This document shows positions 10,694 to 21,559 of a stretch of DNA of 64,000 bases, in pieces. The notes below the pieces were generated by a model, which had not been told where the DNA came from, ran no database searches, and worked only from the letters and a program-made list of their open reading frames with translations. Where the stretch lies: assembly GCF_021405525.1 (NCBI RefSeq), contig NZ_JAGQAG010000001.1, forward strand, positions 620,001 through 684,000, read 5' to 3'. The number at the start of each line of letters is the position of its first letter. Position 1 is the first letter of the stretch. Origin of the DNA: Ruegeria pomeroyi (GTDB taxonomy: Bacteria; Pseudomonadota; Alphaproteobacteria; Rhodobacterales; Rhodobacteraceae). The translations under genes were made by a program, and so were the position numbers.

Positions 10694-13651
10694 TTATTTT
10701 CCTTCGATGCTCAGCGCTTCGTTCACGAGCGCCTCTTGTTGGGCTTTGTGTTGACTGGCCAGACCGGTCGCGGGAGAGGCCGAGGTGGCGCGGCCCACAT
10801 AGGTCGGGCGGGTGTGTTTGGCGCCGATGCGGGTCAGCACCCATTCGATATTGGGCTCGATGAAGCTCCACGCGCCCTGGTTCTTGGGTTCTTCCTGGCA
10901 CCAGACCATCTCGGCCCCCTTGAACCGCTCCAACTCGTTGATGAGCGAATGGGCGGGGAAGGGGTAATACTGCTCGATCCTGAGCAGATAGACATCGTCG
11001 ATGCCGCGCGCGTCGCGTTCCTCGAGCAGGTCGAAATAGACCTTGCCCGAGCACAGCACGACCCGCTTGATCTTGTCGTCGGCGACCAGCTTGGTCTCCG
11101 AGTTGCCATATTGCGCATCATCCCACAGAACCCGGTGGAAGGACGAGCCGGTGGTGAATTCCTCGGCCTTCGACACTGCCAGTTTGTGGCGCAGCAGCGA
11201 TTTCGGAGTGACCAGGATCAGCGGCTTGCGGAAGGTGCGGTGCAGTTGACGGCGCAGGATGTGGAAATAGTTGGCCGGCGTGGTGCAGTTGGCCACGATC
11301 CAGTTGTCCTGACCGCACATTTGCAGGAACCGTTCCAGACGGGCAGAGCTGTGTTCGGGACCCTGGCCCTCGAACCCGTGCGGCAGCAGGCAGACAAGGC
11401 CCGACATCCGCAGCCATTTGCTTTCGCCCGAGCTGATGAACTGGTCGAACATGATCTGGGCACCGTTTGCGAAGTCGCCAAATTGCGCCTCCCAAAGGGT
11501 CAGCGCGTTTGGTTCGGCCAGAGAATAGCCGTATTCAAAGCCCAGCACCGCGTATTCGCTAAGCATCGAGTCGATAACTTCGTACTGCGCTTGACCGTTG
11601 CGGATGTTGTTGAGCGGATAGTATCGCTCTTCGCTGTCCTGGCTGACCAGGCCGGAATGGCGCTGGCTGAAGGTGCCGCGGGTGGCGTCCTGACCGGCCA
11701 ACCGGACCGGATAGCCCTCGGTCAATAGCGAGCCATAGGCCAGCGCCTCGCCGGTGGCCCAGTCGATGCCCGTACCGGTATCGAACATCGCCTTCTTGGT
11801 TTCAAGCAGGCGTTCGACCGTGCGGTGCAGCGCGAACCCCTCGGGCGCGCGGGTCAGGGCGTTGCCGACCTCGGCCAGCGTTTCGGGCGTGATCGCGGTC
11901 TCTCCGCGCACATATTCCTCTTTGTTCTTGTCCAGATGCGACCAGCGGCCATCCAGCCAGTCGGCCTTGTTGGGCTTGTAATCCTTGCCGGCCTCGAACT
12001 CTTCGTTCAGATGCGCCTGGAAGGCGGCCTTCATGTCCTCGATCTCGCCTTCGGGGATCAACCCGTCCTTGACCAGACGCTCGGTATAGAGGCTGAGCGT
12101 GGTCTTGTGGGTCTTGATCCGCTTGTACATGATCGGGTTGGTGAACATGGGCTCGTCGCCCTCGTTATGGCCAAACCGGCGATAGCAGAAGATGTCGATC
12201 ACCACATCCTTGCGGAACTTTTGCCGGAACTCGGTGGCCACCTTGGCGGCGTGAACCACCGCCTCTGGGTCGTCGCCGTTGACATGGAAGATCGGCGCCT
12301 CGACCATCAGGGCGATATCGGTCGGATAGGGGCTGGAGCGGCTGAAATGCGGCGCGGTGGTAAAGCCGATCTGGTTGTTGACCACGATATGCATGGTGCC
12401 GCCGGTGCGATGGCCGCGGATGCCCGAAAGCTGGAAGCATTCGGCCACCACGCCCTGACCGGCAAAGGCAGCGTCGCCATGCAGCAGCACCGGCATGACC
12501 GAAGTGCGGTCCTTGTCGCCGAACTGGTCCTGCTTGGCGCGAGCCTTGCCCAGGACCACGGGATTCACGGCCTCGAGGTGCGAGGGGTTGGCGGTGAGGC
12601 TGAGATGCACCCGGTTGCCGTCGAACTCGCGGTCCGAGGAGGCGCCGAGGTGGTATTTCACGTCGCCCGAGCCATCGACATCCTCGGGCTTGAAGCTGCC
12701 GCCCTGGAATTCGTTGAAGATGGCGCGATAGGGCTTGCCCATCACGTTGGCGAGGATGTTCAGGCGGCCGCGGTGCGGCATGCCGATGACGATCTCGCGG
12801 ACCCCCAGCGCGCCACCACGCTTGATGATCTGTTCCATCGCGGGGATCAGCGCCTCGCCGCCATCAAGGCCAAAGCGCTTGGTTCCCATGTATTTGACAT
12901 GCAGGAACTTTTCGAAGCCCTCGGCCTCGACCATCTTGTTCAGGATGGCCTTGCGCCCTTCGCGGGTGAACGAGATCTCCTTGCCGTAGCCTTCGATCCG
13001 CTCTTTCAGCCAGGCGGCCTCTTCAGGGTTCGAGATGTGCATGTATTGCAGCGCAAAGGTGCCGCAATAGGTGCGTTTGACGATGTCGATGATCTGCCGC
13101 ATCGAGGCATGGGTCAGCCCCAGCACGTTGTCGATGAAGATCGGCCGGTCCATGTCGGAATCGGCAAAACCATAGGTCTTGGGATCCAGCTCGGGATGCG
13201 GGGTGCCCGCGCGCATGCCAAGCGGGTCCAGATCGGCCACCAGATGGCCCCGGATACGATAGGCGCGGATGATCATCAGGGCGCGGATCGAATCCAGCAC
13301 CGCACGCTTGATCTGGTCATCACTGACCGGAACGCCGGCCTTGACGGCCTGTTCCTTGATCTTGCCACCAGCGGCCTTGGCGTCGATCTCGGCCCATTGC
13401 CCGGTCAGCGCGCCGGTCAGGTCGTCGGCGGGCATCGGCGGCCAGTCGGCGCGCGCCCAGCTGGGGCCGTCGGCCTCCTTCTTCACATCGGTATCCGCAT
13501 CGCCCATCGCGCGGAAAAACTCGGCCCATGCGGCATCCACCGCGCCGGGGTCGTTGGCGTATCGGGCATAGAGTTGTTCGAGGTATTCCGCATTGTGCCC
13601 CTGCATGAAGCTTGAGGCATGAAACTGGGGGTTGGGCGATTGTTCGGTCAT
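10694..13651 (-). CDS. odhA (sucA): 2-oxoglutarate dehydrogenase E1
   Basis: Thiamine-diphosphate enzyme that decarboxylates 2-oxoglutarate and hands the succinyl group to E2. 985 residues, typical for the family. Recognisable blocks are the N-terminal E2-binding helix (AEYLEQLYARYANDPGAVD), the GMPHRGRLN motif, the TPP-binding HGDAAFAGQGVVAE and NNQIGFTT, and the C-terminal HGFEGQGPEHSSARLERFLQ typed in two parts (HGFEGQGPEHSS, RLERFLQ). It follows the hydrolase gene by 17 bp on the minus strand and couples closely to odhB. Confidence 0.97.
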   Translation of the reverse strand: MTEQSPNPQFHASSFMQGHNAEYLEQLYARYANDPGAVDAAWAEFFRAMGDADTDVKKEADGPSWARADWPPMPADDLTGALTGQWAEIDAKAAGGKIKEQAVKAGVPVSDDQIKRAVLDSIRALMIIRAYRIRGHLVADLDPLGMRAGTPHPELDPKTYGFADSDMDRPIFIDNVLGLTHASMRQIIDIVKRTYCGTFALQYMHISNPEEAAWLKERIEGYGKEISFTREGRKAILNKMVEAEGFEKFLHVKYMGTKRFGLDGGEALIPAMEQIIKRGGALGVREIVIGMPHRGRLNILANVMGKPYRAIFNEFQGGSFKPEDVDGSGDVKYHLGASSDREFDGNRVHLSLTANPSHLEAVNPVVLGKARAKQDQFGDKDRTSVMPVLLHGDAAFAGQGVVAECFQLSGIRGHRTGGTMHIVVNNQIGFTTAPHFSRSSPYPTDIALMVEAPIFHVNGDDPEAVVHAAKVATEFRQKFRKDVVIDIFCYRRFGHNEGDEPMFTNPIMYKRIKTHKTTLSLYTERLVKDGLIPEGEIEDMKAAFQAHLNEEFEAGKDYKPNKADWLDGRWSHLDKNKEEYVRGETAITPETLAEVGNALTRAPEGFALHRTVERLLETKKAMFDTGTGIDWATGEALAYGSLLTEGYPVRLAGQDATRGTFSQRHSGLVSQDSEERYYPLNNIRNGQAQYEVIDSMLSEYAVLGFEYGYSLAEPNALTLWEAQFGDFANGAQIMFDQFISSGESKWLRMSGLVCLLPHGFEGQGPEHSSARLERFLQMCGQDNWIVANCTTPANYFHILRRQLHRTFRKPLILVTPKSLLRHKLAVSKAEEFTTGSSFHRVLWDDAQYGNSETKLVADDKIKRVVLCSGKVYFDLLEERDARGIDDVYLLRIEQYYPFPAHSLINELERFKGAEMVWCQEEPKNQGAWSFIEPNIEWVLTRIGAKHTRPTYVGRATSASPATGLASQHKAQQEALVNEALSIEGK

Positions 13652-13668
13652 TGGGTCACCTGACTTTC

Positions 13669-14430
13669 CTAGCTCTGGATTTCGCGCGTTGCGATGGCCA
13701 GAACGGGTTCTTTGAGCGATCTGAAACTGTGGCCTGCATTCGGTATGGCGGTGAATGTGGCGTTCAGGCCGCGTGCCTGGGCCTTGGCCACATAGTCCCG
13801 GGCAAGGCCGGGCTGCGTATTGGAATCGTTCTGGCCGGTCACCGCGATGATCCGGGTTTGCCGTGGTATCTGGTCAAGATAGCGGATCGGCGACTGGCTT
13901 TTGGGCCAGGGCGTGCCGCGCGCAGCCCGCCAGCGCGGAATGTCGAACGGGCCAGACACCATGATTGCCGTGTCGATCAGGCCGGGTACCGTTCCCAGCA
14001 GGGTGGCGGTCTGTGCCGCTCCGCCGGAATGGGCCACCACCACCAGCTTTTGATGCGGATATGCCTGGCCAGCCGCCGAGATACCCTGTGCCAGCAGATT
14101 GTTGTTCTGCTTGGTGTAATGGTCACGACTGCCGTTATTCGATCCCTTGCTGCGGCGCCCGGCGACGGAATAGCCGGGCCGCGCCATCTGGATGACGGTT
14201 GACTGCGGGTTTCGCGCGGCTAGTTCCGTGGCAAAGGACGTGATGTAGTCCGGCCCGGAGTCTCCATGCAGGACGATAACCAGCACCTTTGGTCCCACAC
14301 CATGAATCTGGCCTGAAACCGGACCGAACATCTCGGCCAGCAACGGGGTGCCAAGACACAGGAACAGCGCGGCAAGGCCAGCCGTGAGGCGCTGGTGAAA
14401 GCGGGCCGGATGCGAGACGTGGGCACTCAT
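13669..14430 (-). CDS. Secreted alpha/beta-hydrolase-fold protein
   Basis: 253 residues from ATG 14430, which overlaps the stop of the DUF805 gene (ATGA). The frame is open further upstream to 15009, but that part is only the shadow of DUF805. The N terminus looks like a signal peptide (RLTAGLAALFLCLGTPLLAE). Hydrolase features are a strand followed by VLHGDSGPD (oxyanion region), the nucleophile elbow VVAHSGGAAQT and the C-terminal histidine in NAGHSFRSL. Substrate unknown; esterase, lipase or depolymerase activity is possible. Sits between sucD and odhA with no evident link to the TCA cycle. Confidence 0.75.
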   Translation of the reverse strand: MSAHVSHPARFHQRLTAGLAALFLCLGTPLLAEMFGPVSGQIHGVGPKVLVIVLHGDSGPDYITSFATELAARNPQSTVIQMARPGYSVAGRRSKGSNNGSRDHYTKQNNNLLAQGISAAGQAYPHQKLVVVAHSGGAAQTATLLGTVPGLIDTAIMVSGPFDIPRWRAARGTPWPKSQSPIRYLDQIPRQTRIIAVTGQNDSNTQPGLARDYVAKAQARGLNATFTAIPNAGHSFRSLKEPVLAIATREIQS

Positions 14431-14978
14431 GGCGACACCGCCTGGTTGGGATGGGGACCGTATTGATTGGTGCCCGGCTGGCTGGGCCGGGTCAGCCACC
14501 ACAGAACCAGAAGTGGCGAGACGATCAGGACGGCAACAGTCGGGATCAGCAACAGCAGCGTGGCGCGGGTGAAGAGAAGGTCGAGCGAGCCGCCAGCGGC
14601 AAAGCTGGAGGCGATGCCGATGCCGAAGACCAGGATCAATCCGGCGCCGATCATCAGCAAGATGGGAAACAGCGCAAAAAGCCCGTTGCGGCCGGTATCG
14701 TGCATTCGGCGAAAGGCCACCGCCAGATGCGGCAGGAACACGGCGAGTGAGAACAGCGCGGCGAGGGGGCCGGTATTCTCGATACTGGCGCTGGCGCCGG
14801 TGTCCGAGGTTTCGACCGTGGTGGTCACGGAATCGAACAGCGCCGCGTCGAGCAGGGTTGCCACCACGTTGCCCAGCACCATGAACAGGAAAAAATACCA
14901 GTACTCCGGGCGAGAGGCCCGCCCGGAGAAGGTGAAGTATTTCGAGAAACACGTTCCTATGGCCTTGCCGAACGTCAT
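14427..14978 (-). CDS. DUF805 membrane protein
   Basis: 183 residues from ATG 14978, preceded by GGGAGGA. The start MTFGKAIGTCFSKYFTFSGRASRPEYW carries the DUF805 signature (F-S-GRASRPEYW). Four hydrophobic segments follow, with RRMHDTGRNG between two of them, also typical of DUF805 (YhaH-like). Function unknown for the family. The ATGA overlap with the secreted hydrolase suggests the two are translated as a pair. Confidence 0.85.
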   Translation of the reverse strand: MTFGKAIGTCFSKYFTFSGRASRPEYWYFFLFMVLGNVVATLLDAALFDSVTTTVETSDTGASASIENTGPLAALFSLAVFLPHLAVAFRRMHDTGRNGLFALFPILLMIGAGLILVFGIGIASSFAAGGSLDLLFTRATLLLLIPTVAVLIVSPLLVLWWLTRPSQPGTNQYGPHPNQAVSP

Positions 14979-15000
14979 GTGTCCTCCCGATTTGCGCGCC

Positions 15001-15020
15001 GCCCCGCATTGACGCGGGGC
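15001..15020 (-). other. Intercistronic hairpin between sucD and DUF805
   Basis: Perfect 7-bp stem GCCCCGC (15001-15007) with GCGGGGC (15014-15020) and a 6-nt loop, 8 bp after the sucD stop on the minus strand. No T run follows. It could set differential mRNA stability between sucCD and the downstream genes. Confidence 0.45.
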
Positions 15021-15027
15021 AGGCCGG

Positions 15028-15912
15028 TTACTTGCCGATGGCCGCCAGAACGGCCTCGCCCAGGGTTGCCGGGCTGTCGGCCACGACGATCCCGGCCGAG
15101 CGCATGGCTTCGATCTTGTCCTCGGCGCCGCCCTTGCCGCCGGCGACGATAGCGCCTGCATGGCCCATGCGGCGGCCCGGAGGGGCGGTGCGGCCCGCGA
15201 TGAAACCGGCGACCGGCTTCTTGCGGCCCTTCTTGGCCTCGTCTTTCAGGAACTGGGCGGCCTCTTCCTCGGCGCTGCCGCCGATCTCGCCGATCATGAT
15301 GATGCTTTCGGTTTCATTGTCGGCCAGGAACCATTCCAGCACGTCGATATGCTCGGTCCCCTTGATCGGGTCGCCGCCGATGCCCACGGCGGTGGACTGG
15401 CCCAGACCGATATCCGAGGTCTGTTTCACCGCCTCATAGGTCAGGGTGCCCGAACGGGACACAACGCCGACGCTGCCGCGCTTGTGGATATGGCCGGGCA
15501 TGATACCGATCTTGCAGGCATCGGGCGTGATGACACCGGGGCAGTTGGGGCCGATGAGGCGCGAGGACGAGCCTTCGAGCGCGCGCTTGACCTTCATCAT
15601 GTCCAGCACCGGGATGCCTTCGGTGATGCAGACGATCACCTCCATCTTGGCGTCGATCGCCTCGAGGATCGAGTCGGCGGCAAAGGGGGGCGGCACATAG
15701 ATCACGGTTGCATTGGCCTCGGTCACGGCCTTGGCCTCGTGCACCGAGTTGAAGACGGGCAGGTTCAGGTGGGTCTGACCGCCCTTGCCGGGGGTGACGC
15801 CGCCGACCATCTTGGTGCCATAGGCGATGGCCTGTTCCGAGTGAAAGGTACCCTGCGAGCCGGTGAAGCCCTGGCAGATTACCTTGGTATTTTCGTCGAT
15901 GAGGACTGCCAT
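15028..15912 (-). CDS. sucD: Succinyl-CoA synthetase alpha subunit
   Basis: With SucC makes succinate and a nucleoside triphosphate from succinyl-CoA. 294 residues from ATG 15912, chosen because [18 protein letters not shown] is the family N terminus and GGAG lies 8 bp upstream; the frame is open to 16005. Blocks are [15 protein letters not shown] (CoA site), [16 protein letters not shown] and the phosphorylated histidine in [13 protein letters not shown]. One base separates it from the inserted gene upstream. Confidence 0.96.
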   Translation of the reverse strand: MAVLIDENTKVICQGFTGSQGTFHSEQAIAYGTKMVGGVTPGKGGQTHLNLPVFNSVHEAKAVTEANATVIYVPPPFAADSILEAIDAKMEVIVCITEGIPVLDMMKVKRALEGSSSRLIGPNCPGVITPDACKIGIMPGHIHKRGSVGVVSRSGTLTYEAVKQTSDIGLGQSTAVGIGGDPIKGTEHIDVLEWFLADNETESIIMIGEIGGSAEEEAAQFLKDEAKKGRKKPVAGFIAGRTAPPGRRMGHAGAIVAGGKGGAEDKIEAMRSAGIVVADSPATLGEAVLAAIGK

Positions 15913-15913
15913 T

Positions 15914-16321
15914 TTATTCTCCAAAATTCTCTGAACTAAGACGAGTGACGACATCATCGGATACCGTGAAGAAGCGCGCCCAAGAGACACGTCGCACCTC
16001 TGCAAGCTCTTTCTCGACTGTATCGTCGTGGTCGATCACATCTGTGTTCAGATCGTGTGAGTAGAGATCAACCGATGGATAGCGCGACAGTTCAAGCGTG
16101 AAGCGCCATCCCCCATCCACCGTTCGATCTGCGGTGTAAATTGTGCCGCGTCCATATAGCCTTCCATCACGAGCGCCTTTGGAAGTGTTCTGCCGGAACA
16201 GGAACACATCACACGGAACGCGTATCGACGAGTTGTTCCCCCGCTTTCCAACGGATACTTCGATCCGTTGGTCTAAGGGCCATTCTTCGATTTCGTTGGG
16301 CTTAAGAATTACGGCTGTCAC
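15914..16321 (-). CDS. Unknown 135-residue protein inserted between sucC and sucD
   Basis: Starts at GTG 16321, 4 bp after the sucC stop, with AAGGG at a suitable distance inside the sucC end, and stops one base before the sucD ATG. I do not recognise the family. The block [15 protein letters not shown] followed by [12 protein letters not shown] resembles the strand pattern of PUA/EVE-like domains, a weak hint only. No signal peptide or membrane segment is seen. Base composition is visibly lower in GC than sucC and sucD, suggesting later insertion. Tight spacing on both sides means it must be translated from the suc transcript. Confidence 0.7.
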   Translation of the reverse strand: MTAVILKPNEIEEWPLDQRIEVSVGKRGNNSSIRVPCDVFLFRQNTSKGARDGRLYGRGTIYTADRTVDGGWRFTLELSRYPSVDLYSHDLNTDVIDHDDTVEKELAEVRRVSWARFFTVSDDVVTRLSSENFGE

Positions 16322-16325
16322 GCGA

Positions 16326-17519
16326 TTAGCCCTTGACCGCTTTCACGATCTTCTCGGCACCATCCGACAGGTTGTCCGCGGCGATGACGTTCAGGCCAGA
16401 GGTGTTGATGATCTCCTTGCCTTTCTCGACATTGGTGCCTTCGAGACGGACGACCAGCGGAACCTGAAGGCCCACTTCCTTGACCGCGGCGACCACGCCC
16501 TCGGCGATCACGTCACAGCGCATGATACCGCCGAAGATGTTCACGAGGATGCCTTTGACGTTGGGGTCCGAAGTGATGATCTTGAACGCTTCGGTCACCT
16601 TCTCCTTGGTGGCGCCGCCGCCGACGTCGAGGAAGTTGGCGGGCTCGGCACCGTAGAGCTTGATGATGTCCATGGTTGCCATCGCCAGACCGGCGCCGTT
16701 GACCATGCAACCGATCTCGCCATCCAGTGCGATGTAGTTCAGGTCGTACTTGGAGGCTTCCAGTTCCTTGGGATCCTCCTCGGTGGTGTCGCGCAGTTCG
16801 GCGATGTCCGAGTGGCGGTAGATCGCGTTGCCGTCAAAGCCGACTTTGGCGTCCAGCACCTTGAGGCTGCCACCCTCGGCCACGATCAGCGGGTTGATTT
16901 CCAGCATCTCCATGTCCTTCTCGACGAAGGCCTTGTAGAGGAGACCCATCAGCGAGACGCATTGTTTCACCTGCGGGCCGGAAAGGCCGAGCGAAAACGC
17001 GATGCGGCGGCCATGATAGGGCTGGTAGCCGGTCACCGGGTCGACGCTGAAGGACAGGATCTTCTCGGGCGTGCTGGCGGCGACCTCTTCGATGTCCATG
17101 CCGCCCTCGGTCGAGCAGACAAACGAGATGCGGCTGGTCTGACGGTCGACCAGAAGGGCCAGGTACAGTTCCCGTTCGATGCCGGATCCGGCCTCGATAT
17201 AGATGCGGTTGACCTGCTTGCCTGCCGGGCCGGTCTGATGGGTGACCAGGGTGCGGCCCAGCATCTTCTTGGCTTCCTCGGCGGCCTCTTCGACCGATTT
17301 GGTCAGACGGACGCCGCCCTTTTCACCGGCATCGGCCTCCTTGAATTTGCCCTTGCCGCGTCCACCGGCGTGAATCTGCGCCTTGACGACCCATAGCGGG
17401 CCATCGAGTTCGCCTGCGGCGGTCTTGGCGTCTTCTGCACGCAGCACCACGCGGCCGTCCGAAACCGGCGCGCCATAGCTGCGCAGAAGGGCCTTTGCCT
17501 GATATTCATGGATGTTCAT
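16326..17519 (-). CDS. sucC: Succinyl-CoA synthetase beta subunit
   Basis: ATP-grasp subunit of succinyl-CoA synthetase. 397 residues. Begins [19 protein letters not shown], with [15 protein letters not shown] (nucleotide site), [10 protein letters not shown], and the C-terminal [15 protein letters not shown] and [11 protein letters not shown] blocks of the family. It is the first gene of the suc operon; the duplicated palindrome at 17628-17658 lies about 110-140 bp upstream of the start. Confidence 0.96.
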   Translation of the reverse strand: MNIHEYQAKALLRSYGAPVSDGRVVLRAEDAKTAAGELDGPLWVVKAQIHAGGRGKGKFKEADAGEKGGVRLTKSVEEAAEEAKKMLGRTLVTHQTGPAGKQVNRIYIEAGSGIERELYLALLVDRQTSRISFVCSTEGGMDIEEVAASTPEKILSFSVDPVTGYQPYHGRRIAFSLGLSGPQVKQCVSLMGLLYKAFVEKDMEMLEINPLIVAEGGSLKVLDAKVGFDGNAIYRHSDIAELRDTTEEDPKELEASKYDLNYIALDGEIGCMVNGAGLAMATMDIIKLYGAEPANFLDVGGGATKEKVTEAFKIITSDPNVKGILVNIFGGIMRCDVIAEGVVAAVKEVGLQVPLVVRLEGTNVEKGKEIINTSGLNVIAADNLSDGAEKIVKAVKG

Positions 17520-17627
17520 TGCATCTGTCCCGTCTGACTGCGATTGTCCCGATATAGGGTGGTCTAGCGGCCATTTTTAAAGGGTTATTTGACGCGGACG
17601 GGAAATATCGTGAAGATTTTGTATATT

Positions 17628-17690
17628 TGTGATCACACGCTTTCTGGCTGTGATCACATATGCGAAACCTTGCGAACGTTTGTGATTCGC
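17628..17690 (-). promoter_or_regulatory. Duplicated TGTGATCACA operator upstream of the suc operon
   Basis: Two perfect palindromes TGTGATCACA at 17628-17637 and 17649-17658, start-to-start spacing 21 bp (two helical turns). A degenerate copy TGTGATTCGC follows at 17681-17690. The same palindrome, spacing and following CGCT occur upstream of sdhC at 25640-25670. The binding protein is unknown. The sequence is like two CRP half-sites without the usual 6-bp spacer, or like short GntR-type palindromes. Confidence 0.65.
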
Positions 17691-17782
17691 CGTTTGCGCC
17701 TGCAGGGAAAAACGGCTTTGTAGCGGGGTTTTGCGGCTTTTGCGCTAACGGCTCGGCGGGCTGGTGGTTGATCTGAACCAGG

Positions 17783-18919
17783 GTGAACGATAGCGTGGGG
17801 CCAGCGCCGTCAGAGAGCGTAGCGAGAGCAGGAATGTATTTTCGAAAGGGTGGAGACGGGCAAGCCAGTTGGGCGGTGGTGACCACCTGCCGCGAACCGG
17901 GGGTGCTGGTTCTGGCCTTTGTCGCGCATCACCTTTCGCTCGGCGCAAATTATGTCGAGCTCTACCTCGATGCGCCGGATCCGGCGCTGCAATCGGCATT
18001 GGCGGGCATTTCGGGGTGCAGGGTCACGTTGTGCGACGACAGCTATTGGCAGGACGAACTTGGCGGCCCGCGCCCGGCGACCAATGAAAAGCGTCAGATT
18101 CGCAACGCAAGCCGAGCCTATTTGCGGGCAGAGGCCGATTGGCTGCTGCATCTGGATGCGGACGAGTTTCTGGAAACTGATCTGCCGTTGGTCCGAATCC
18201 TGGGCGGACTGCCCGAAACGGTGGATTTTCTACATCTGCCCAATCTCGAACGAGTCTTCGATGCGGCAGAACCCCAGGAGAACTTGTTCGACGGCTACAT
18301 GCGCGCACCTTTGCTCCGGGGCTGGCCGGAGCAGGCCGATATGCTCGATCCGGCGATCCAGCCCTTTCTGCATCGGGGAATTGTCGCCCATTCGCAGGGG
18401 AAATCGGCGGTTCGGACCGGTCGCAAGCTGTGGCCGGGCATTCACTCGCCTCGAGCGCCGGCGGGCCACGACAGGCTACTGCTCTGGCCTGCCGTCAATG
18501 CGCGAGTTCTGCATTTCGACGGGCTGACAGGGTTCCATTGGATCATGAAGCTTTTGCGCGGTTGGACAGACCGTGGCGGAGGGGCTGCCGCTCATGCAGG
18601 GCTTGCACCCGCTCGACAGGCGCAGATTGCCTATGTCGACGAGAATAGGGGGGACATGTTTGCCCTGTTGCAGCTTCATCAGCAACTCAAGGCCCTGCCT
18701 CTGAGCGATCTGGAGCGGTTGGAGGCGATCGGCTTGTTGCGACGCTCGCGGATCGATCCGGGCGCCGCCCTTCGCGCGCTGGGGCAACCCGCCGACCTGT
18801 CACGAGCCAGCTTTGACGAGGGGCTGGAGTTCGACATTCCGGATTTCGACCGACACCGGATCAGGTGGCGACGACTCTATCGCCTGCATTTTGCAGAAGC
18901 CGATCGGAAACAGGCATGA
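17783..18919 (+). CDS. Family 2-type glycosyltransferase
   Basis: Up to 378 residues. The start is uncertain: GTG 17783 opens the frame, while ATG 17834 (MYFRKGGDG) is also possible; neither has a clear ribosome site. The N-terminal half follows the Glyco_tranf_2_4 pattern: WAVVTTCREPGVLVLAFVAHH, then YLDAPD, and the metal-binding LLHLDADEFLE. The second half (W-rich, with RVLHFDGLTGFHWIMK) is typical of capsule or polysaccharide enzymes of this group. Acceptor and donor unknown. It is divergent from the suc operon and convergent with mdh. Confidence 0.75.
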   Translation: MNDSVGPAPSESVARAGMYFRKGGDGQASWAVVTTCREPGVLVLAFVAHHLSLGANYVELYLDAPDPALQSALAGISGCRVTLCDDSYWQDELGGPRPATNEKRQIRNASRAYLRAEADWLLHLDADEFLETDLPLVRILGGLPETVDFLHLPNLERVFDAAEPQENLFDGYMRAPLLRGWPEQADMLDPAIQPFLHRGIVAHSQGKSAVRTGRKLWPGIHSPRAPAGHDRLLLWPAVNARVLHFDGLTGFHWIMKLLRGWTDRGGGAAAHAGLAPARQAQIAYVDENRGDMFALLQLHQQLKALPLSDLERLEAIGLLRRSRIDPGAALRALGQPADLSRASFDEGLEFDIPDFDRHRIRWRRLYRLHFAEADRKQA

Positions 18920-18923
18920 AGAA

Positions 18924-18947
18924 GGCCGGCCCTAATGCGGACCGGCC
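18924..18947. terminator. Weak candidate bidirectional terminator
   Basis: GGCCGG (18924-18929) pairs with CCGGCC (18942-18947), with a few further bases able to pair inside. It lies between the convergent glycosyltransferase and mdh genes. There is no T run, so this is a modest candidate. Confidence 0.3.
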
Positions 18948-18969
18948 CTGAAGATTGCATCGCCAGGGA

Positions 18970-20850
<1,881 letters not shown>

Positions 20851-20851
20851 G

Positions 20852-20931
20852 CCGGGTCAAAGTGGCGCGCCGATCCGATCCGCAAGGGCCCCACGAGGGA
20901 CGGGGGCACATCGGACCGGCGCGCAACCCGG
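20852..20931. repeat. Long nested inverted repeat between convergent genes
   Basis: Outer arms CCGGGT (20852-20857) and ACCCGG (20926-20931) enclose inner 15-base arms at 20865-20879 and 20910-20924 that pair at all but one position (a G-U pair in RNA). The loop is about 30 nt and G/C-rich. It fills the whole gap between the TauE gene and the minus-strand hypothetical. It may be a bidirectional terminator without a T tract, or a structured RNA. Confidence 0.5.
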
Positions 20932-20932
20932 T

Positions 20933-21247
20933 TCAGGCGTCGTTGCCGCTGGTCGGCAGTGCCTCGGCCAGCGCCTCATAAGACTGGCCGCTGGCCACCA
21001 TGCAGGTCATGCCATTGGGCAGGGTCACCGTGATGGTCCAGGTTCCGGTCTCGTCCGAAGCAAAGACCTCCATCACTGAGCCCTGCTGAACCAGTCCGAT
21101 ACCGCGCCGCGCTTCGCCATATTTCTGCGCCAGTTGGTCCAGCACCATCTGGCGAGGCGCGCAGTTGTTGCCCTGCGCCTGAAGCTGGCCGGCGGCCAGC
21201 GCCATCAGGCTCAGGCCCATCGTCATCTTGATCATCATCGTCTTCAT
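20933..21247 (-). CDS. Small periplasmic hypothetical protein
   Basis: 104 residues with a signal peptide (MTMGLSLMALAAGQLQAQ, cleavage probably after AQA or LQA). The mature part has two cysteines (NNCAP and GMTCMVA) that could form a disulfide, and a short beta-rich stretch TWTITVTLPNGMTC. Similar short secreted proteins occur in roseobacters; I know of no function. It is convergent with the TauE gene. Confidence 0.65.
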   Translation of the reverse strand: MKTMMIKMTMGLSLMALAAGQLQAQGNNCAPRQMVLDQLAQKYGEARRGIGLVQQGSVMEVFASDETGTWTITVTLPNGMTCMVASGQSYEALAEALPTSGNDA

Positions 21248-21559
21248 GGGTCGTCCCCTTTTTCCGGGGCAGCCGCGATGCGCCCAGGCCTGCCGGTAGT
21301 CCCGGTCAGCCGCACCGCCCGTTGCCGTTAGTCATGGCAGAACATGTCTGGGCCCGTCTTGCCCGGTGGCCTGCCCCAAGGACCCGCATGCCCTGTTCCG
21401 ATACGAAAACCCTGCCGAAAAGGTGCTGAAAACCGGTTAATCCGGCGCGCGTCAGCCCGTTGCGCAAGGTTCATGCTGCAATGCGGCGTTTTTTGCCTTG
21501 AACATTCCGGCAAAAAATGCACCTCTCCGCGCAACAATATTTCTCTCGGGAGACCTGAC
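21248..21559. other. 312-bp intergenic region upstream of mcl2
   Basis: Divergent control region between the small periplasmic protein and mcl2. It holds a perfect palindrome TTGCGCAA (21460-21467) and, just downstream, the 13-bp motif at 21476-21488 shared with ecm and ccr. The frame of mcl2 stays open up to 21344, but start context and family length favour ATG 21560. No RNA gene was recognised. Confidence 0.5.
21476..21488 (+). promoter_or_regulatory. Shared EMC-gene motif upstream of mcl2
   Basis: CTGCAATGCGGCG, starting 84 bp upstream of the mcl2 ATG. It differs at one base from CTGCATTGCGGCG upstream of ecm (36083-36095). It matches 10 of 13 bases of TTGCAATGTTGCG upstream of ccr (37579-37591), which also starts 84 bp before its ATG. 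The regulator is unknown; short-chain acyl-CoA regulators (RamB/PccR type) bind TTTGCAAA-like sites and are one candidate. Confidence 0.45.

Noticed and set aside
11825-13615. Open frame of 596 codons on the plus strand
   Set aside because: Antisense to odhA, with no recognisable domain and a composition typical of reverse-frame shadows.
13669-15009. One 446-codon frame read as a single fusion protein
   Set aside because: Its first 190 codons are the out-of-frame shadow of the DUF805 gene; the ATGA overlap and signal peptide show two separate proteins.
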